Assembly (NCBI GenBank): GCA_003049465.1
Contig: PYSS01000010.1
Span: 372,001 to 436,000, forward strand
Direction: 5' to 3'
DNA from: Magnaporthiopsis rhizophila
Taxonomy: Eukaryota > Ascomycota > Sordariomycetes > Magnaporthales > Magnaporthaceae
DNA: 64,000 nucleotides
Under the pieces are notes generated by a model that worked only from the letters and a program-made list of their open reading frames with translations, searched no databases and was not told where the DNA came from. This document shows, in pieces, positions 53,776-64,000 of this stretch. Position numbers and translations under genes: made by a program. Numbering within the stretch: the stretch's first letter is position 1; every line of letters starts with the position of its first letter.

Positions 53776-55092
53776 TCAAGCCCCGTTCTGCGTCGCATGA
53801 CCGTTGGTCTCCTCTCTCGCATCCTTCTCCCATTCCTCATACTCCCACTCCTCGGGGCGGGGCGCCCCCTTGAACAGCACCTTGACGACCTCGCCCCTGT
53901 TGAACCTCTCGTACTGGCGCGGCGCGTCCGCGAGGTCGTGCGCGGGCTCGTCGACGATGAAGCCAGGCCTGGCCCGGCCGCTCTCGATCAGACGTAGCAG
54001 CATGGGCATCGTGACGATGGGGTCCACCACGGCGGCCTTCATGCTCAGGCTGCGGAACCAGAACTCGGAGATGGGGAACAGCACCTCGGGCGCGACGTCC
54101 TCCGCGCGCGGCGCCCCGGCCGATTTCGGCACGACGCCCGTGAAGCCGGGGACGCCGACGCCGCCGCCGACGGCCGTGACGCGCACGCACTCGCGCAGCA
54201 CGTAGTCCTGCGCGCGCTGCAGGTTCTCGTCGACCGCCTCCTCGCCCACGCAGTCGACGCTGCGGTTGACGCCTCCCGGGCTGAGCCCCAGGATCTGGTC
54301 GCTCGCTTTTTTGCCCGGCACCGCCGTGAAGTCGATGGCCTTGACGCTGGGGCCGATGCTCTCGGCCTTGTCGAGCCGCTGCCGCACGTGGTCGACCACG
54401 TAGACGGTCGAGGCGCCCCGGATCACGGCGCTGTAGGCGCACAGAAGACCCACGGGTCCCGCGCCGAAGACGGCGACCGAGTCGCCCGCCTGGAATCCGG
54501 ACCAACTCAGCCCCTGCCAGGCCGTGCTGAAGATGTCGCCGACGAACAGCCACTGCCGATCCGGGAGCATCTTGGGGATGGCGACGAGCGAGCTGTCGGC
54601 GAAAGGGACGCGCACGTACTCGGCTGAGATGGTTTTCCCGGTTAGTTAGGCCTACCAAGGAGGTAGCTTTCGGCGCTCACCTTGTAAACCCTGAAGATCC
54701 CCAAACAGCGAGCCCAGCCCGTAAGAGTCAAACTGCAGGACGGTGCTGTTTTTGGTCGTGATGGGCCTATCCGAGGAACTGGCGTTCATGACGACCCGGT
54801 CGCCGACCTTGAAGCTGTCAACCGCGGGGCCGACCTCGTGCACCACGCCGATACCCTCGTGGCCCATAGCGTAGGGCACATTTGGGCTTCCCAGATACCC
54901 GCGGTACGTGTGCAGGTCCGTGCCGCAGATGGCCGACGTCGTGATGCGCACAATCACGTCCTCGGGCTCCTCGATGCGCGGGAACGGTATCTCGCGCACC
55001 ACGACCTGGCCGACCTTGCCCTCCCACACGACGCCCCGGTTGATCCTGGGCTGAGGGCGGTGGGGCGTTGGGGAGGTGTTGGTGGACGACAT
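53776..55092 (-). CDS. Zinc-type medium-chain alcohol dehydrogenase
   Basis: Exons 55092..54681 and 54623..53776 (57 bp intron) give 419 residues. The GroES-like domain has ICGTDLHTYRGYLG (catalytic zinc Cys) and YAMGHEGIGVVHEVG (zinc ligands His-Glu). The Rossmann motif is VAVFGAGPVGLLCAYSAVIRGASTVYVVD, where the Asp after the second strand favours NAD. Conserved SVDCVGEEAVDENLQ and KAAVVDPIVTMPMLLRLIES follow. The structural-zinc four-cysteine lobe of classical ADH is not evident; the region reads NASSSDRPITTKNSTVLQFD, as in the glutathione-independent formaldehyde dehydrogenase-like subgroup. Substrate unknown. TATAAAAG at 55204-55211 on the minus strand sits ~115 bp upstream and is a good TATA box. 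Confidence 0.92.
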
Positions 55093-56151
55093 TGTAGATT
55101 TTTGATCTGGACTTTGGCTTGAAAGAAGAGTCCGCCGGGTAGTGATGTGCCTGATCGCAGACGTGATTCCATCCTCGCGATCTCGTTGACGAGCCCTCGT
55201 TTGCTTTTATATCGGGGCATTCGTACTCTGGCTCTTGACACAAGGCTTGCTCTCTGCGGTCGCTCCACACGTTTCCGGTTATGCCTTTCGGTAGACAATG
55301 CTCACCACGGTAAGCGGAAGACGACAGCCGGATTCGCCAAGGCCGAGCCAGACTATTGGCAGCCACCATCTGACGGGCTTGCCGTCTATTCGCTCGCACA
55401 GCCTCGATGTTGGTCAGATGTCACTATCTGACGCCCTTTGGACCCGGGAATCCGGCGCCGAAAATGAGCAGCTGGTATCGAGGTCGAGCGCGGTCGGCCC
55501 GGTTCTTGTGGGCTTTTGACCACACCCATCGCCAGCTTTTCCCCTTTGTAGGCACAAGTTCAGTCATATGTCCTTGTGTAGGCCGCGCTACCGATCAGGC
55601 TCGGGTGTCAGCGATGATGATTCGCTCATGTCAGCGTAGATTCCACGAGGCCTCCCTCCCCCTTCTGACCGGAGGAATGGCTGAGAAATTCCGCCGCCAC
55701 AGCCCAGCCTTGCCTACATCGAATCTGCTTTCATATCAGCCCAGATCATTACCAATCAGCAACCAAGAGCTCTTGTCGATATCTCTTGCAACGGCCGTGT
55801 GGGCTATATGCGTATATGAAACGAGCAGTTGCCCCCGCTTAGTGCATAGGTCGATCTCGAGGAGAAATCGGAACTTGCAGCCCCTGCTTCATGACTGCGC
55901 TTGCGTCTAAGCGGGTGAAAGGAGTCAGCGCACTCCAACGGATATGAAGTGTGTAACTGTGTAACAAGGCGGTCAGGGCTCACAACGGCAAGTCACCGCC
56001 AAAACTCCATCGTGACTTTGGCTAGCTCGGTTTGACGATCAATCTCAGCTCCAGATATAAAACCACTAAAAATGCTGCCCCAGGTGTTCAAATCCAAACA
56101 AGATCCGCTGGTAGCCATTCGGATCACACAACCAAAAAAGGAGCATTAGAG
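55093..56151. other. Spacer between divergent genes
   Basis: Includes the dehydrogenase TATA box near 55204 and the leader of the GPI-protein gene. One 167-codon plus-strand frame (55407-55910) lacks any domain or signal peptide and is not called. Confidence 0.5.
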
Positions 56152-56733
56152 ATGTCTTGCACGCACCAAACTCACAAGCCCCGAAGCATCGGCGGTTGTC
56201 TTCTCCTCCTTTTAGCATTCACGGCCGAGGTCGGCTGCGCCAGAGCACCATGGAGACGACAGCACCCGGACGTAGCAGCGCATGCAGAAGACCAGCCGGC
56301 CAAGGAGGATGTCCTGACTGCCATAACACCCGTCCGCGGTGCGGGAGGGCCTGATGTTCTCACAGCCATCACGCCAGTCCACCCTCCGAAGGAGTCCAAT
56401 CTCCTCACGGCCACTACTCCCGTCGCCCCATCATCAACCACCAGGACCGATGCTCTGACGGCCATCACGCCCGTCACGCCCTCGAGCAGTGGAATACCGC
56501 CGATAGTCACCAAGACCGAGACGGCGGATATGTGGACCACCGAGACGGTGGTGGGCGGACCTGTCATGACGGAGACGGTCACGGCGACGGGAACCGGACT
56601 CGGTGGTGGTGCGGTCACCACGACGGCAAAGGAGAGTCCAACGGCGAACCCGTCGGGGCAGCCGTCCTCGTCTTCCCTGCTGGCACTGGCCACGGTGACG
56701 GCGGGCGTGGTTGGTTGTTGGATATTTACGTGA
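56152..56733 (+). CDS. Predicted GPI-anchored protein with LTAITPV repeats
   Basis: A single exon of 193 residues. The start at 56152 gives a secretion signal (SIGGCLLLLLAFTAEVGCA); an in-frame ATG at 56032 would bury it and is not used. From about residue 52 a motif of nine residues appears four times: DVLTAITPV, DVLTAITPV, NLLTATTPV, DALTAITPV, separated by 7-9 variable residues rich in Pro and Ser. A Thr/Ser/Gly-rich stretch follows (TETVTATGTGLGGGAVTTTA) and a GPI-type C-terminus: small residues (PSGQPSSSS) then a hydrophobic end (LLALATVTAGVVGCWIFT). It probably sits O-glycosylated on the cell surface or wall. I do not recognise the repeat from a described family. Confidence 0.78.
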   Translation: MSCTHQTHKPRSIGGCLLLLLAFTAEVGCARAPWRRQHPDVAAHAEDQPAKEDVLTAITPVRGAGGPDVLTAITPVHPPKESNLLTATTPVAPSSTTRTDALTAITPVTPSSSGIPPIVTKTETADMWTTETVVGGPVMTETVTATGTGLGGGAVTTTAKESPTANPSGQPSSSSLLALATVTAGVVGCWIFT

Positions 56734-57620
56734 CGGCGCTGGTGTAGCTGCAGCTCATTTGAGCCTCGCCAGGCATAGTTGTAATACCGTGGTTCTTAAC
56801 ACCTGGACTGGACTAAAAAGGCGACGTCGACTTCAAAATGACATGAGAGCTCGGTCGGTCGATACTCCTATTACCCCCAGGCACCGCAATTTCCCTTCTT
56901 CTGTCCGTCATGAGCCTGGCCGCCTGGCCGGACCGTGCGCAAGAGCTAGATCAGAGACTTAGCCAAGTAGTTTAGATAACTTGCGAAAGAATTGTACTCA
57001 TTCTGCCTGCATTGGTTGACGGCAGTGGTGTGCTATCATTTTCCGGTGTCGTTCTGGGTGGCCCCGAAGGTGGCGGGACTTTATGGAGCTGGAATATGGT
57101 CAAGTCGAAAATGACGACGCCGAGAGCGCTGGCGAAGCCGAAGGAGGGCATGTCCTGGGAGATGGCTGCCGAGGAGTTGGGGGCTGTGTTGGCCGGGTGT
57201 GTTGTTGAGGAAGCGACCAAGAGACGTCCGCCCGGGGAGCTTTGATGGAAAAGGAGAAGACGTGAGCCAAGGAGCTTCCCTGGCCAGTGTGCAAGCTCTT
57301 CCTATGAGTCAAGTAGCAGGTTACGGCGAGAGCGAACGGCTGTCGTAGGGTGATTCACATTGTGCCTCATGAGCGGCACATTCACCTGCCCTGGAACAGG
57401 TGAATTGGACTATGAGATGACATAAGTGATGCATTACGGTAGCCAAAGAGATTGGATGAGAAACCAAAGGAGCCAGCAGATACACAGTCAGTTCAATACT
57501 ATTTTGATAAGAAGGGCAAAATATGTTTTATTTTTGCCTACTGTTAGTTCTTTCTTAGTCAAGGCTGTCATCAATACGGGGCTCGTTAAATAAAATCATG
57601 GATGCATCTATGTCGCACGC
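56734..57620. other. Spacer between convergent genes
   Basis: Short overlapping frames at 56972-57312 on both strands have no domain. AT-rich sequence 57480-57600 probably holds both polyadenylation regions. Confidence 0.5.
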
Positions 57621-58093
57621 TTAGACGGCGTCCTCTGACGGCGTAACAACATCCCGGTCCGCATCCGCCACCGACCTGCCGATCTTGATGCTGGATATCG
57701 AGGGGTTTCTGGTCCAGCCAGAGGACGGACAGCTTATGCTTGAGCCCTCGACAAACTCCCACTTGAGGTTATTCTTGTCATCCTTGGACTCGCCTGGTTG
57801 GTTGTGGTGCGTTAGTGGCTGCGGACTAAGGGAAGATCTGGGAAAGGGTTGGAGCGTGGGCATGGTGACTTACAGAGATTCCGTCCCTCGGCACAGAACT
57901 CGAATCCGCCCTTCCTTTGCTCTTTGCAGTCATTCACCGAGATGCGTTTGACCTCGCCTCGGGCAGAGAGTCCATGCAACACGGCGTGTAATTCGGGATA
58001 GAGCATCGCTGTTTTTGGTATTGGTGCGGCGATGGACAGGGCTGGGAAGAGAAGCAGGCAGAGGGCTGCTGCTATAGTAAGTATATGGAGCAT
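57621..58093 (-). CDS. Small secreted protein of unknown family
   Basis: Exons 58093..57874 and 57793..57621 (80 bp intron, donor GTAAGT, acceptor CCAG) give 130 residues. The signal peptide is MLHILTIAAALCLLLFPALS followed by IAAPIPK. The mature chain has four cysteines: RISVNDCKEQRKGGFEFC, the Cys created at the splice junction (NLC-ESKDD), and SSISCPSSGW; two disulfides are possible. No known domain, GPI signal or catalytic motif. The splice keeps both frame and an even cysteine number, which supports the model; the unspliced alternative ends in an unrelated Pro-rich stretch. Small, secreted, Cys-containing and lineage-variable: effector-like by those criteria only. Confidence 0.72.
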
Positions 58094-59224
58094 CTTGGTA
58101 TATGAGAGCTCCTTTCCGTATGCTACGTAGTCAACAGTTTCTTTATGTCAAGTCGCTGAAGAACGGAGAATCTGGCGGGATCTGGTTTGTTTATCAAGGC
58201 ACGCCGTGCTCGTTCTTCTGCCGGGGCGGACGCCGGCTCGAACCGTGTAAGCGGGTGGACTGGGATATCGGCTCGTGGGAGGGACGTTATCGTGGATTGA
58301 TCTGCAGCGGGAAGAATCAGCGAAGCTTCAGACGAGATTGACAACAGGGGGTGAAACTCGAGCAACGGCCGGGGAAGAAGAAAGCGTGAGGAATGCCTGC
58401 CCACAGCGGCCCTATGACGAGGATCTTGTAGAATTTTTTTCGCTGCTTTGGGAAGATGCTGGGGAATCAGAGCAGTGATTTGCAAAACCTAGCGCGGGTT
58501 GTGGTGTTTCGTCAGATGGAATCAGACTGTGCCTGCGACGGGGCGGTGCTCAATGTGGGGAGGCTTGGATAGCCATAAGCAGCGCAGATAGAAAAGGATT
58601 TCCATCAAAAGCTTCGTATTGATCGATTTAAGGCGGCCAAGAGCAAAGAAGAACAAAGATCTATCAACCAAGGACGGCCATCAAACCATAATCCGGGCCC
58701 AAGTTGATGATGGGCCACGGTCTCAAGCGCTGATCCGCCGTCACCTGAATAAAGAGGGGAGCCGCCGATTTGCAAGCAAGGCGAGCCAGGAACCAGGTCG
58801 AAGATAGATGGTAGTCTTGACTCTTAGGCTGTTGCAGATTCCTGGTTCGTATGCGCGCGGAACGCTGCCGGATTGTTTCTATCATCCAATGATCACGAAC
58901 CTGAGCTGCGTTGCAAGCCAAGGACGAGGGAAGGGATGGCAGCGGTATGACTGTATTAGGCAGGCTTACTCCACCTACACGCACACCTGAGCGCTGTAGC
59001 GGCCGACGTCACAGCGGGCCGAGTGGGACTGCTGCGGGGGGACTAAGCAAGAAAAATTGGCTGGTCTCGCGCCGCACTAGTAGTCCTCCTCAGCCACCAT
59101 CGACACTTTTCGCGACGGCGACGCGGTTTCTGGCCCGGCGCAAACACACCCAGCTATTGGAGCTTCGAAGGCTGGACGGAGCCATCCATAATTTGGTGGC
59201 GCAAGGGGGCCGAACCGCGTCACA
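58094..59224. other. Spacer between divergent genes
   Basis: About 1.1 kb of promoter-type DNA between the small secreted protein and the rpc37 gene. No coding or RNA feature is supported. Confidence 0.5.
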
Positions 59225-60679
59225 ATGACCTCGGCCACAGCATCCCCGCTCTCGGTGCCCACGACCACGACCACTACCTCCTCGACCTTGCCTCGCCCCG
59301 CCCCCTCCAGCCCGGACCCGGATCCAGATCCAGACGACTCGGACCCGGACGACCCGATCGTGGAGACCTACCACGTCCTCCTCAAGCCCGAGCTGCCCGC
59401 GCACCAGCAGCTGCTGGTACTGCAGCACCCGAACCGCAACGTCGACTACCTCAGCGGCGCGACCGAGCTGCGCCTCAAGCCGACCTCGGGCATGGTCGAG
59501 CTCGACATGCCGCTGGGCCACAGCGCGTCTTACGACCGTGCCAAGGGCGTCAACTGGGGCAAGGCCCTGGCCCAGGCCAACGCCTCGCGCGCCGGCGGCG
59601 CCCACGGCCTGGCGGGCGGCTTCGGCGTCGGCGCCCCCGCGCTGCGCATCACGGCCGCCGAGGCCAAAGCCGGCGGCGTGGGCGGCGGGAGGAGAGGAGG
59701 CGGTGGTGGTGGTGACGACGACATGGAGGTGGTGGGCGGCGGGGTGGCCGCCGCCGACTTCAACGAGGCCATCCGGCGCGACAAGGTCCTGCGCACACAC
59801 ACGCTGGGCGGGCAGATCGCGACGGGGGACAGCCAGACCAGGTATATGATTGGCGTGTTCAGCGGCGGTATGTTCAGACCATAAAACACAAGCCACACCC
59901 AGAACACAAACTAACGTATAATAATCACAACAAAAAAAGATAACATCCACCTAACCCCCATCACAAACCTCGCCCTCCTCCGCCCCCAACTCCACCACAT
60001 CGACGCCAAAGCCGAGCTCGAGCGCGCCACCCGCCGCGGCGCAGAATCGGGCGCTAACGGCGCCAACAGCAGCGGCACCGGCCCCGGCCCCGGCCCAGGC
60101 GGCTCCGGCGGCCCCGCGCCACGCGCCGTGCACATGACGGTCAAGTCGGCAGGCGCCGTCGAGAACGACGACAGCGGCGCGGCCGGCGCCGAGGTGACCA
60201 TGGCGGACCGGCTCAAGGCCGTGCAGACGGAGCCGTGGCGGCGCCTGGCCTACGTCGACGAGAGCGCCGACGACGCCTGGGCCGTCTACGAGGAGAGCCT
60301 CGTGCACCGCGGGCTCGACGGCGCCGGCGGCCAACGCCCGCCGGCAGCGGCGGCTGAAGACGAGGACGGCGACGGCGACGGCAAGGAAAAAGACAAGGGG
60401 AAAGGGAAGGCCAAGGTCGCCGACGAAAATGGGGACGACGATGAGGGCCGCCTCGTCGACCGCGTCGCTAGGCTCGGCACTAGGTGGGACGAGGCGGAGC
60501 TGCTGCACGTCGTCAGCGGCCTCGAGGTGCCCCGGCCCGAAGGCGGCGAAGCCGACGGCGAGCAGCGCGCGCAACCGTCCGCATCTGCCTCTGCATCTGC
60601 CTCTGCGGCACCAGCAGCCCGTAGAGCTGCCAAGTCGAGAGCAGGAGCGAGCAGGGCGACGGCCATGGAGTTAGACTAG
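59225..60679 (+). CDS. rpc37: RNA polymerase III subunit Rpc37/RPC5
   Basis: Exons 59225..59867 and 59940..60679 (72 bp intron) give 460 residues. The RPC5 (Sin-like) signature is visible: DDPIVETYHVLLKPELPAHQ, LLVLQHPNRNVDYL, TELRLKPTSGMVELDMPLGH, YDRAKGVNWGKAL, VLRTHTLGGQI and, across the intron, RYMIGVFSG-DNIHLTPI followed by LRPQLHHIDAKAE. The C-terminal half has EPWRRLAYVDESADDAWAVY and is otherwise acidic and low-complexity. Rpc37 pairs with Rpc53 on the polymerase III core to aid termination and reinitiation at tRNA and 5S genes. Gly-rich and Ala/Ser-rich inserts (59690-59760, 60580-60620) make it longer than yeast Rpc37 (282), as expected in filamentous fungi. Confidence 0.92.
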
Positions 60680-61572
60680 TGCATTATCAACTAAAGGGCC
60701 AGGAGTTGAGTGTATCGGCTTTTCTGGGCGGACGGCTGGCTGGTCTTTCAGCTTCCCTTTACCACAGCATACATGGCGTTGCAAATACAAAACTGCATCA
60801 ATCGGCTTATTGCTTCTTCAGAGACCCATGCCACCTCGATGCCAAGTCCGAATGACGAATCGTCTGTTGAATACACCCGTCTATCCGTTCAAGGAGTAAA
60901 ACCAGCCGAGGCCTCATACCAGGCTCCAAAGAAGGACAGGCATCCCCGTCTGCTGCAGTTCAGCGCGTTAGTTGTGGTGCTTTTAGAAATATCACAGCCA
61001 GCTTCGCAACTAACCATACTTACTCCACGATTCCGTTTCCACAGGAGCTCTGAGCCCGCTTGACCCATCAAACGGCCGCCGCCATTGCCGCCACCATCTC
61101 CCGTCATACAGACCGCAGTCTGCGTCTCACAAATGGCCATGCCACTGGGCCAAACGACCAGCGAGTAACAATATCTTGTCGAGCTCTTCAACTGCTCCAA
61201 CTTCTCCCCGGCGGTTCTCCTCCGCCCATGCTCAATCCGAACCTCATGATCCCCAAGAGCCCCTATGCTTCCTCCCCGGAATGTAGCAACAAAATGGGAC
61301 ACGACACTCGCCCTCCCTCTTCAGTGTCAGATTTGTGTCGCCACATGTTACTCGGACATCCTTCAAATCGTCCGGCCGCCCGAAATTTCGAGCCATCTTG
61401 ATGCTGATGCCACAGGTCTCGCCAATGGGCTTCTCGGCAGGGCTGCTGGATATTTCCCTGGCCCTCTCGTAGTATGCTGGATATGCCGGGGCAGTCCGAA
61501 TATCGAAAACAGATTGGAAAGAGCCTTCCAAGAAATTGTGTTGCGATGCGAAAATATCTTTGCCAGATCAAT
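60680..61572. other. Spacer between convergent genes
   Basis: 3' flanks of rpc37 and pat1. A 137-codon minus-strand frame at 60889-61302 has no recognisable domain or homologous character and is not called. Confidence 0.5.
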
Positions 61573-63442
61573 TCAGACCAGCAGCTCCACATCCAGGCCG
61601 ATCGAACGCATGAACAGATTCACGTTCTGCAGGCGCGCCTGCGCCATGTCAGCCGGGAGCGTCTTGGAAAGAGCCACCGTATCCATGACGCGATCCTTGA
61701 CGCCGAGAACAAGCCGCTGCTGCTGGTCCTGGTTCGCGCCGATTCCGAGCGCGGCAAGTAGTTGCCAGACGTAAATGTCCTGTCCCGAGTTGACCGAGCC
61801 AGGGAAGATGCGAGATAAGGTTGGCTCCAAGAGATTGAAGAATTTGTTGTACGTGGAAGTCCTGTTCGAGTCGTTAAAATTACCTGCGCAAAGGGAGAGA
61901 GATAAAGCATGTTGGAGGGGGGTACATACCAACTATCCATGAGCGGCTGGGGAGCCCCAGCCTGCTTCAAAATCTCAGCTCTGGACAAGATCATGGTCAA
62001 GACAGAAGCCCCGATGCGAGACCGAGCAACAAGATCGACGTTGGTACTGGACACAATTCCAAGCACCCCGGTAACGATGTCGAGGTTCAGCTCCGACATC
62101 AGCTTAAAGAGCGTGTCCATGACGGCAGCCGAGAACAGCTCGATGCTCTCGCGCAGAGCAGCATTGAGCATCGTGTCGCCAGCGTCGCCTGCAGCACCGC
62201 GGACCACGTCGAGCTTGTCGAGGTGCAGAACAATCATGGTGAGGATGGACAGACGTTGCTCGTGGTTCAGATGGCGGAAAACACGAGGGATAGCCTTCTT
62301 GCCCTTGGGCAACGAGAGGAAGGCGATGAAAGGGTGGACAACGGTGGCTCCGATAGGCTCGTGAACCTTGAGCTCGTTCCAGAGCTGGTTGTTCAGCTGC
62401 TCCGCCACATGCGACCAGTGCGCGTGCTGATGAGCAAGTTCCATGTTGCTCACGTCGTCGAGCGGGGGAGGCATCCTGCGGTCATGGTCCTCCATCTTCA
62501 TAAGACTGCTGTAAACCTTCTCGACATCGGCAAGGAGCCTCTTACGGTCGACGGTGGCCGACGACGCGCTCCGATGAGAGCTGCCGGGGCGGTGGGCATC
62601 CCCATTGTTGTCGTTGCGCTTGATGTTGAGCAGCGGCTTGGGCGTCTTGGCATTGCTGAACGATATCTTGCCCAGGGAGCCCTCGATGACGAGCTGCTTG
62701 TTCTTGGGCTTGTTCTTGGCCGCCTCCACAGCACGTTGGACCTGCTGCTCCATCCGCTGGACATGGTTCTCTGGCCCACGGTGCTGGCGCCGGGCTCCAT
62801 TCTGCCGACTCCCAGTCTGATACAGGTAAGTCTGTGCAAAGTTGTTCAGCGGCTGGCCAGGATGCTGGCGGTTGCTGCCACGGATCTGGCTGTGGACCTG
62901 GTAGTAGAAGTCCTCGGAGAGGTTATCATCGGTTCCTTGATCGATGGGGTTGCCAGTGGCAGCAACCAGCTGCTGGAGCTGGATTCTCGTGATAAAGTTC
63001 TTGTCCTGAGGCGTCATGAGGCCGTTATCCTTGGAGAGCATGAAGATCTTGTGGTTGCGCTTAGCACGGCGTGCCTCCTGCTCCAGATACGCATTCTTCT
63101 CCTCATCATTCAGCTGAGCCAACTGCGAGGGATGCGCGAGGAGGTTCAGTGGGTAGGCGCCTTGTAATCGCTGATGCGCACCATGAGCCGGTTGGGGCCC
63201 AACGTGGCGGTTGGGGTTCTGCAGAATCTGCATGGGCTTCATAGACGCGGGCATCTGTGGGTGTTGCTGGTGGTGGGCCGCAGGAACCTGCTGGGGCACG
63301 TGGTGAGGTTGAGATCCGACAGGCGTCTTGGACTGCGGTCTCTGAAGTATGGAGATCGGAACAGAGTGACCGGGCCCGGGCCCGTGCGACATGTTCGGGT
63401 CCAAAGGGCGGCCATGTTCGGCGGGAGAAGGCATGCGATGGC

Positions 63443-63480
<38 letters not shown>

Positions 63481-64000
63481 TGTTGCTGTTGCTGATGCTG
63501 TTGCTTTTGCTGTTGCTGCTGCTGCTGGACATACAGGAAGTCCATAGACTGCTGAATAGGCGAAACCACGGAATACTGGGGGGCCTGAGTTTGCGCCAGG
63601 TGCTGCTGGGCCGGGACGGTTGAGGGCTCCGGTTTCTTGGACTGTGCCCGCATGGCAGCTTCAACCTCCTCCAGGCTCATCATCTTCCTGCTCGCAGCGG
63701 GCTGGGGCGACGACGCAGTAGCGCCCAGAGTTGGAGTTGTCGCAGCAGAGGGCTGTCGCTTGGGCGCCACGCCCCAGAGCGCAGCATCGGCCTGGAGCTC
63801 AGGGACCGGCTCGGGCTCCCTGTACTTTTCATAGCCCGAACGCACGGGCTGGGAGGCATGCTGCGACCCATGCGTGGGATATTGGTAGTCGGCGATAGGC
63901 GCAGCTGCGCGAGAGGCGGGGTTCTGACGGCTGTAGCGGACAGACTCCTCGTCGATGGCGTGGGCCACCTTGGCCGTCTGCCCGAAGAAGTCGAAGTCCT
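61573..64000 (-). CDS. pat1: Pat1, mRNA decapping activator (N-terminus beyond right edge)
   Basis: Visible exons are 64000..61930 (open at the edge) and 61861..61573, with a 68 bp intron (donor GTATGT, acceptor AACAG at 61862). Splicing gives MDSW-TSTYNKFFNLLEPTL, matching the family; using the nearer CAG at 61884 would create a stop. The frame at the edge (DFDFFGQTAKVAHAIDEE) resembles the Pat1 N-terminal FDFF motif that contacts Dhh1. A Q-rich disordered region follows, with a tract of about 17 Gln (63430-63530). The conserved middle is KNFITRIQLQQLVAATGNP, DDNLSEDFYYQVHSQIRG and QLVIEGSLGKISFSNAKTPK. The C-terminal alpha-helical domain ends NLFMRSIGLDVELLV. Pat1 bridges the Lsm1-7 ring, Dhh1 and Dcp2 in P-bodies. 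786 codons are in the window; perhaps a few tens are missing. Confidence 0.93.
63430..63533. repeat. CAG/CTG trinucleotide tract in pat1
   Basis: Mixed GCT-GTT tract on the plus strand (CAG/CAA on the coding strand) encoding the Gln run in Pat1's disordered N-terminal part. Confidence 0.9.

Noticed and set aside
55407..55910. 167-codon frame in the spacer upstream of the dehydrogenase
   Set aside because: No signal peptide, domain or plausible promoter; probably chance.
60889..61302. 137-codon minus-strand frame downstream of pat1
   Set aside because: It lies in the likely 3' region of pat1 and no family features can be seen.
61862..61886. Nearer acceptor CAG at 61884 for the pat1 intron
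   Set aside because: It gives an immediate stop after the joined Trp codon; the AACAG acceptor ending at 61862 restores the family sequence.
62223..63167. 314-codon open frame antisense to pat1
   Set aside because: Composition shadow; the minus strand carries the conserved Pat1 middle domain.
1..64000. CRISPR array, bacterial operon or prophage
   Set aside because: No regularly spaced repeats of that kind; spliceosomal introns and eukaryotic families throughout.

Overview
The window is nuclear DNA from a filamentous ascomycete (Pezizomycotina). The signs are short 50-180 bp introns with GTATGT/GTAAGT donors, GC-rich coding DNA between AT-richer spacers, and families typical of these fungi (DUF1996, DUF3176, HsbA, Fig1, FRE-type ferric reductases, GPI-anchored wall proteins). 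Protein style suggests a Sordariomycete, possibly Magnaporthales; that placement is inference, not a database result. Exon junctions were worked out by hand, and every multi-exon model given as intact closes in frame.

Layout, left to right. 0-16 kb: a DUF1996 secreted protein cut by the left edge (-); a long non-coding spacer; the two-activity glycogen debranching enzyme (+); a Cys-rich single-pass membrane protein whose first coding exon is only 4 nt (-); a poly-C sequence gap; a DUF3176 membrane protein (-). 16-27 kb: a short inverted-repeat element; a fungal protein of the family often mislabelled 'geranylgeranyl pyrophosphate synthetase' (-); then a 2,334-residue protein joining a ZNFX1-like SF1 helicase, an NFX1-type zinc region and three CbxX-type AAA+ ATPases (+), the most remarkable gene here. 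28-33 kb: an HsbA-like wall protein with a PVQPV minisatellite (+) and a Fig1-family four-helix membrane protein with a long Q-rich tail (+). 33-39 kb: mitochondrial RNA polymerase (-) and a class I methyltransferase (-). 39-42 kb: a decayed patch with a second copy of the inverted-repeat element, tRNA-Gly(GCC), and a broken ferric reductase gene containing a second poly-C gap. 42-50 kb: a secreted Cys-rich protein (-), the rRNA-processing factor Esf1 (-), a disordered Asn/Gly-rich protein (-), and a small secreted protein gene that has lost both its ATG and its 5' splice site. 50-64 kb: asparagine synthetase-like amidotransferase (-), zinc-type dehydrogenase (-), a GPI-anchored repeat protein (+), a small secreted protein (-), RNA polymerase III subunit Rpc37/RPC5 (+), and the decapping activator Pat1 (-), cut by the right edge.

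The genes form no operon or evident biosynthetic cluster. Housekeeping genes (debranching enzyme, Rpo41, Esf1, Rpc37, Pat1) alternate with lineage-variable cell-surface and secreted genes. Decay is concentrated in the secreted/surface set and around the tRNA. About a third of the window is spacer without a supportable gene.
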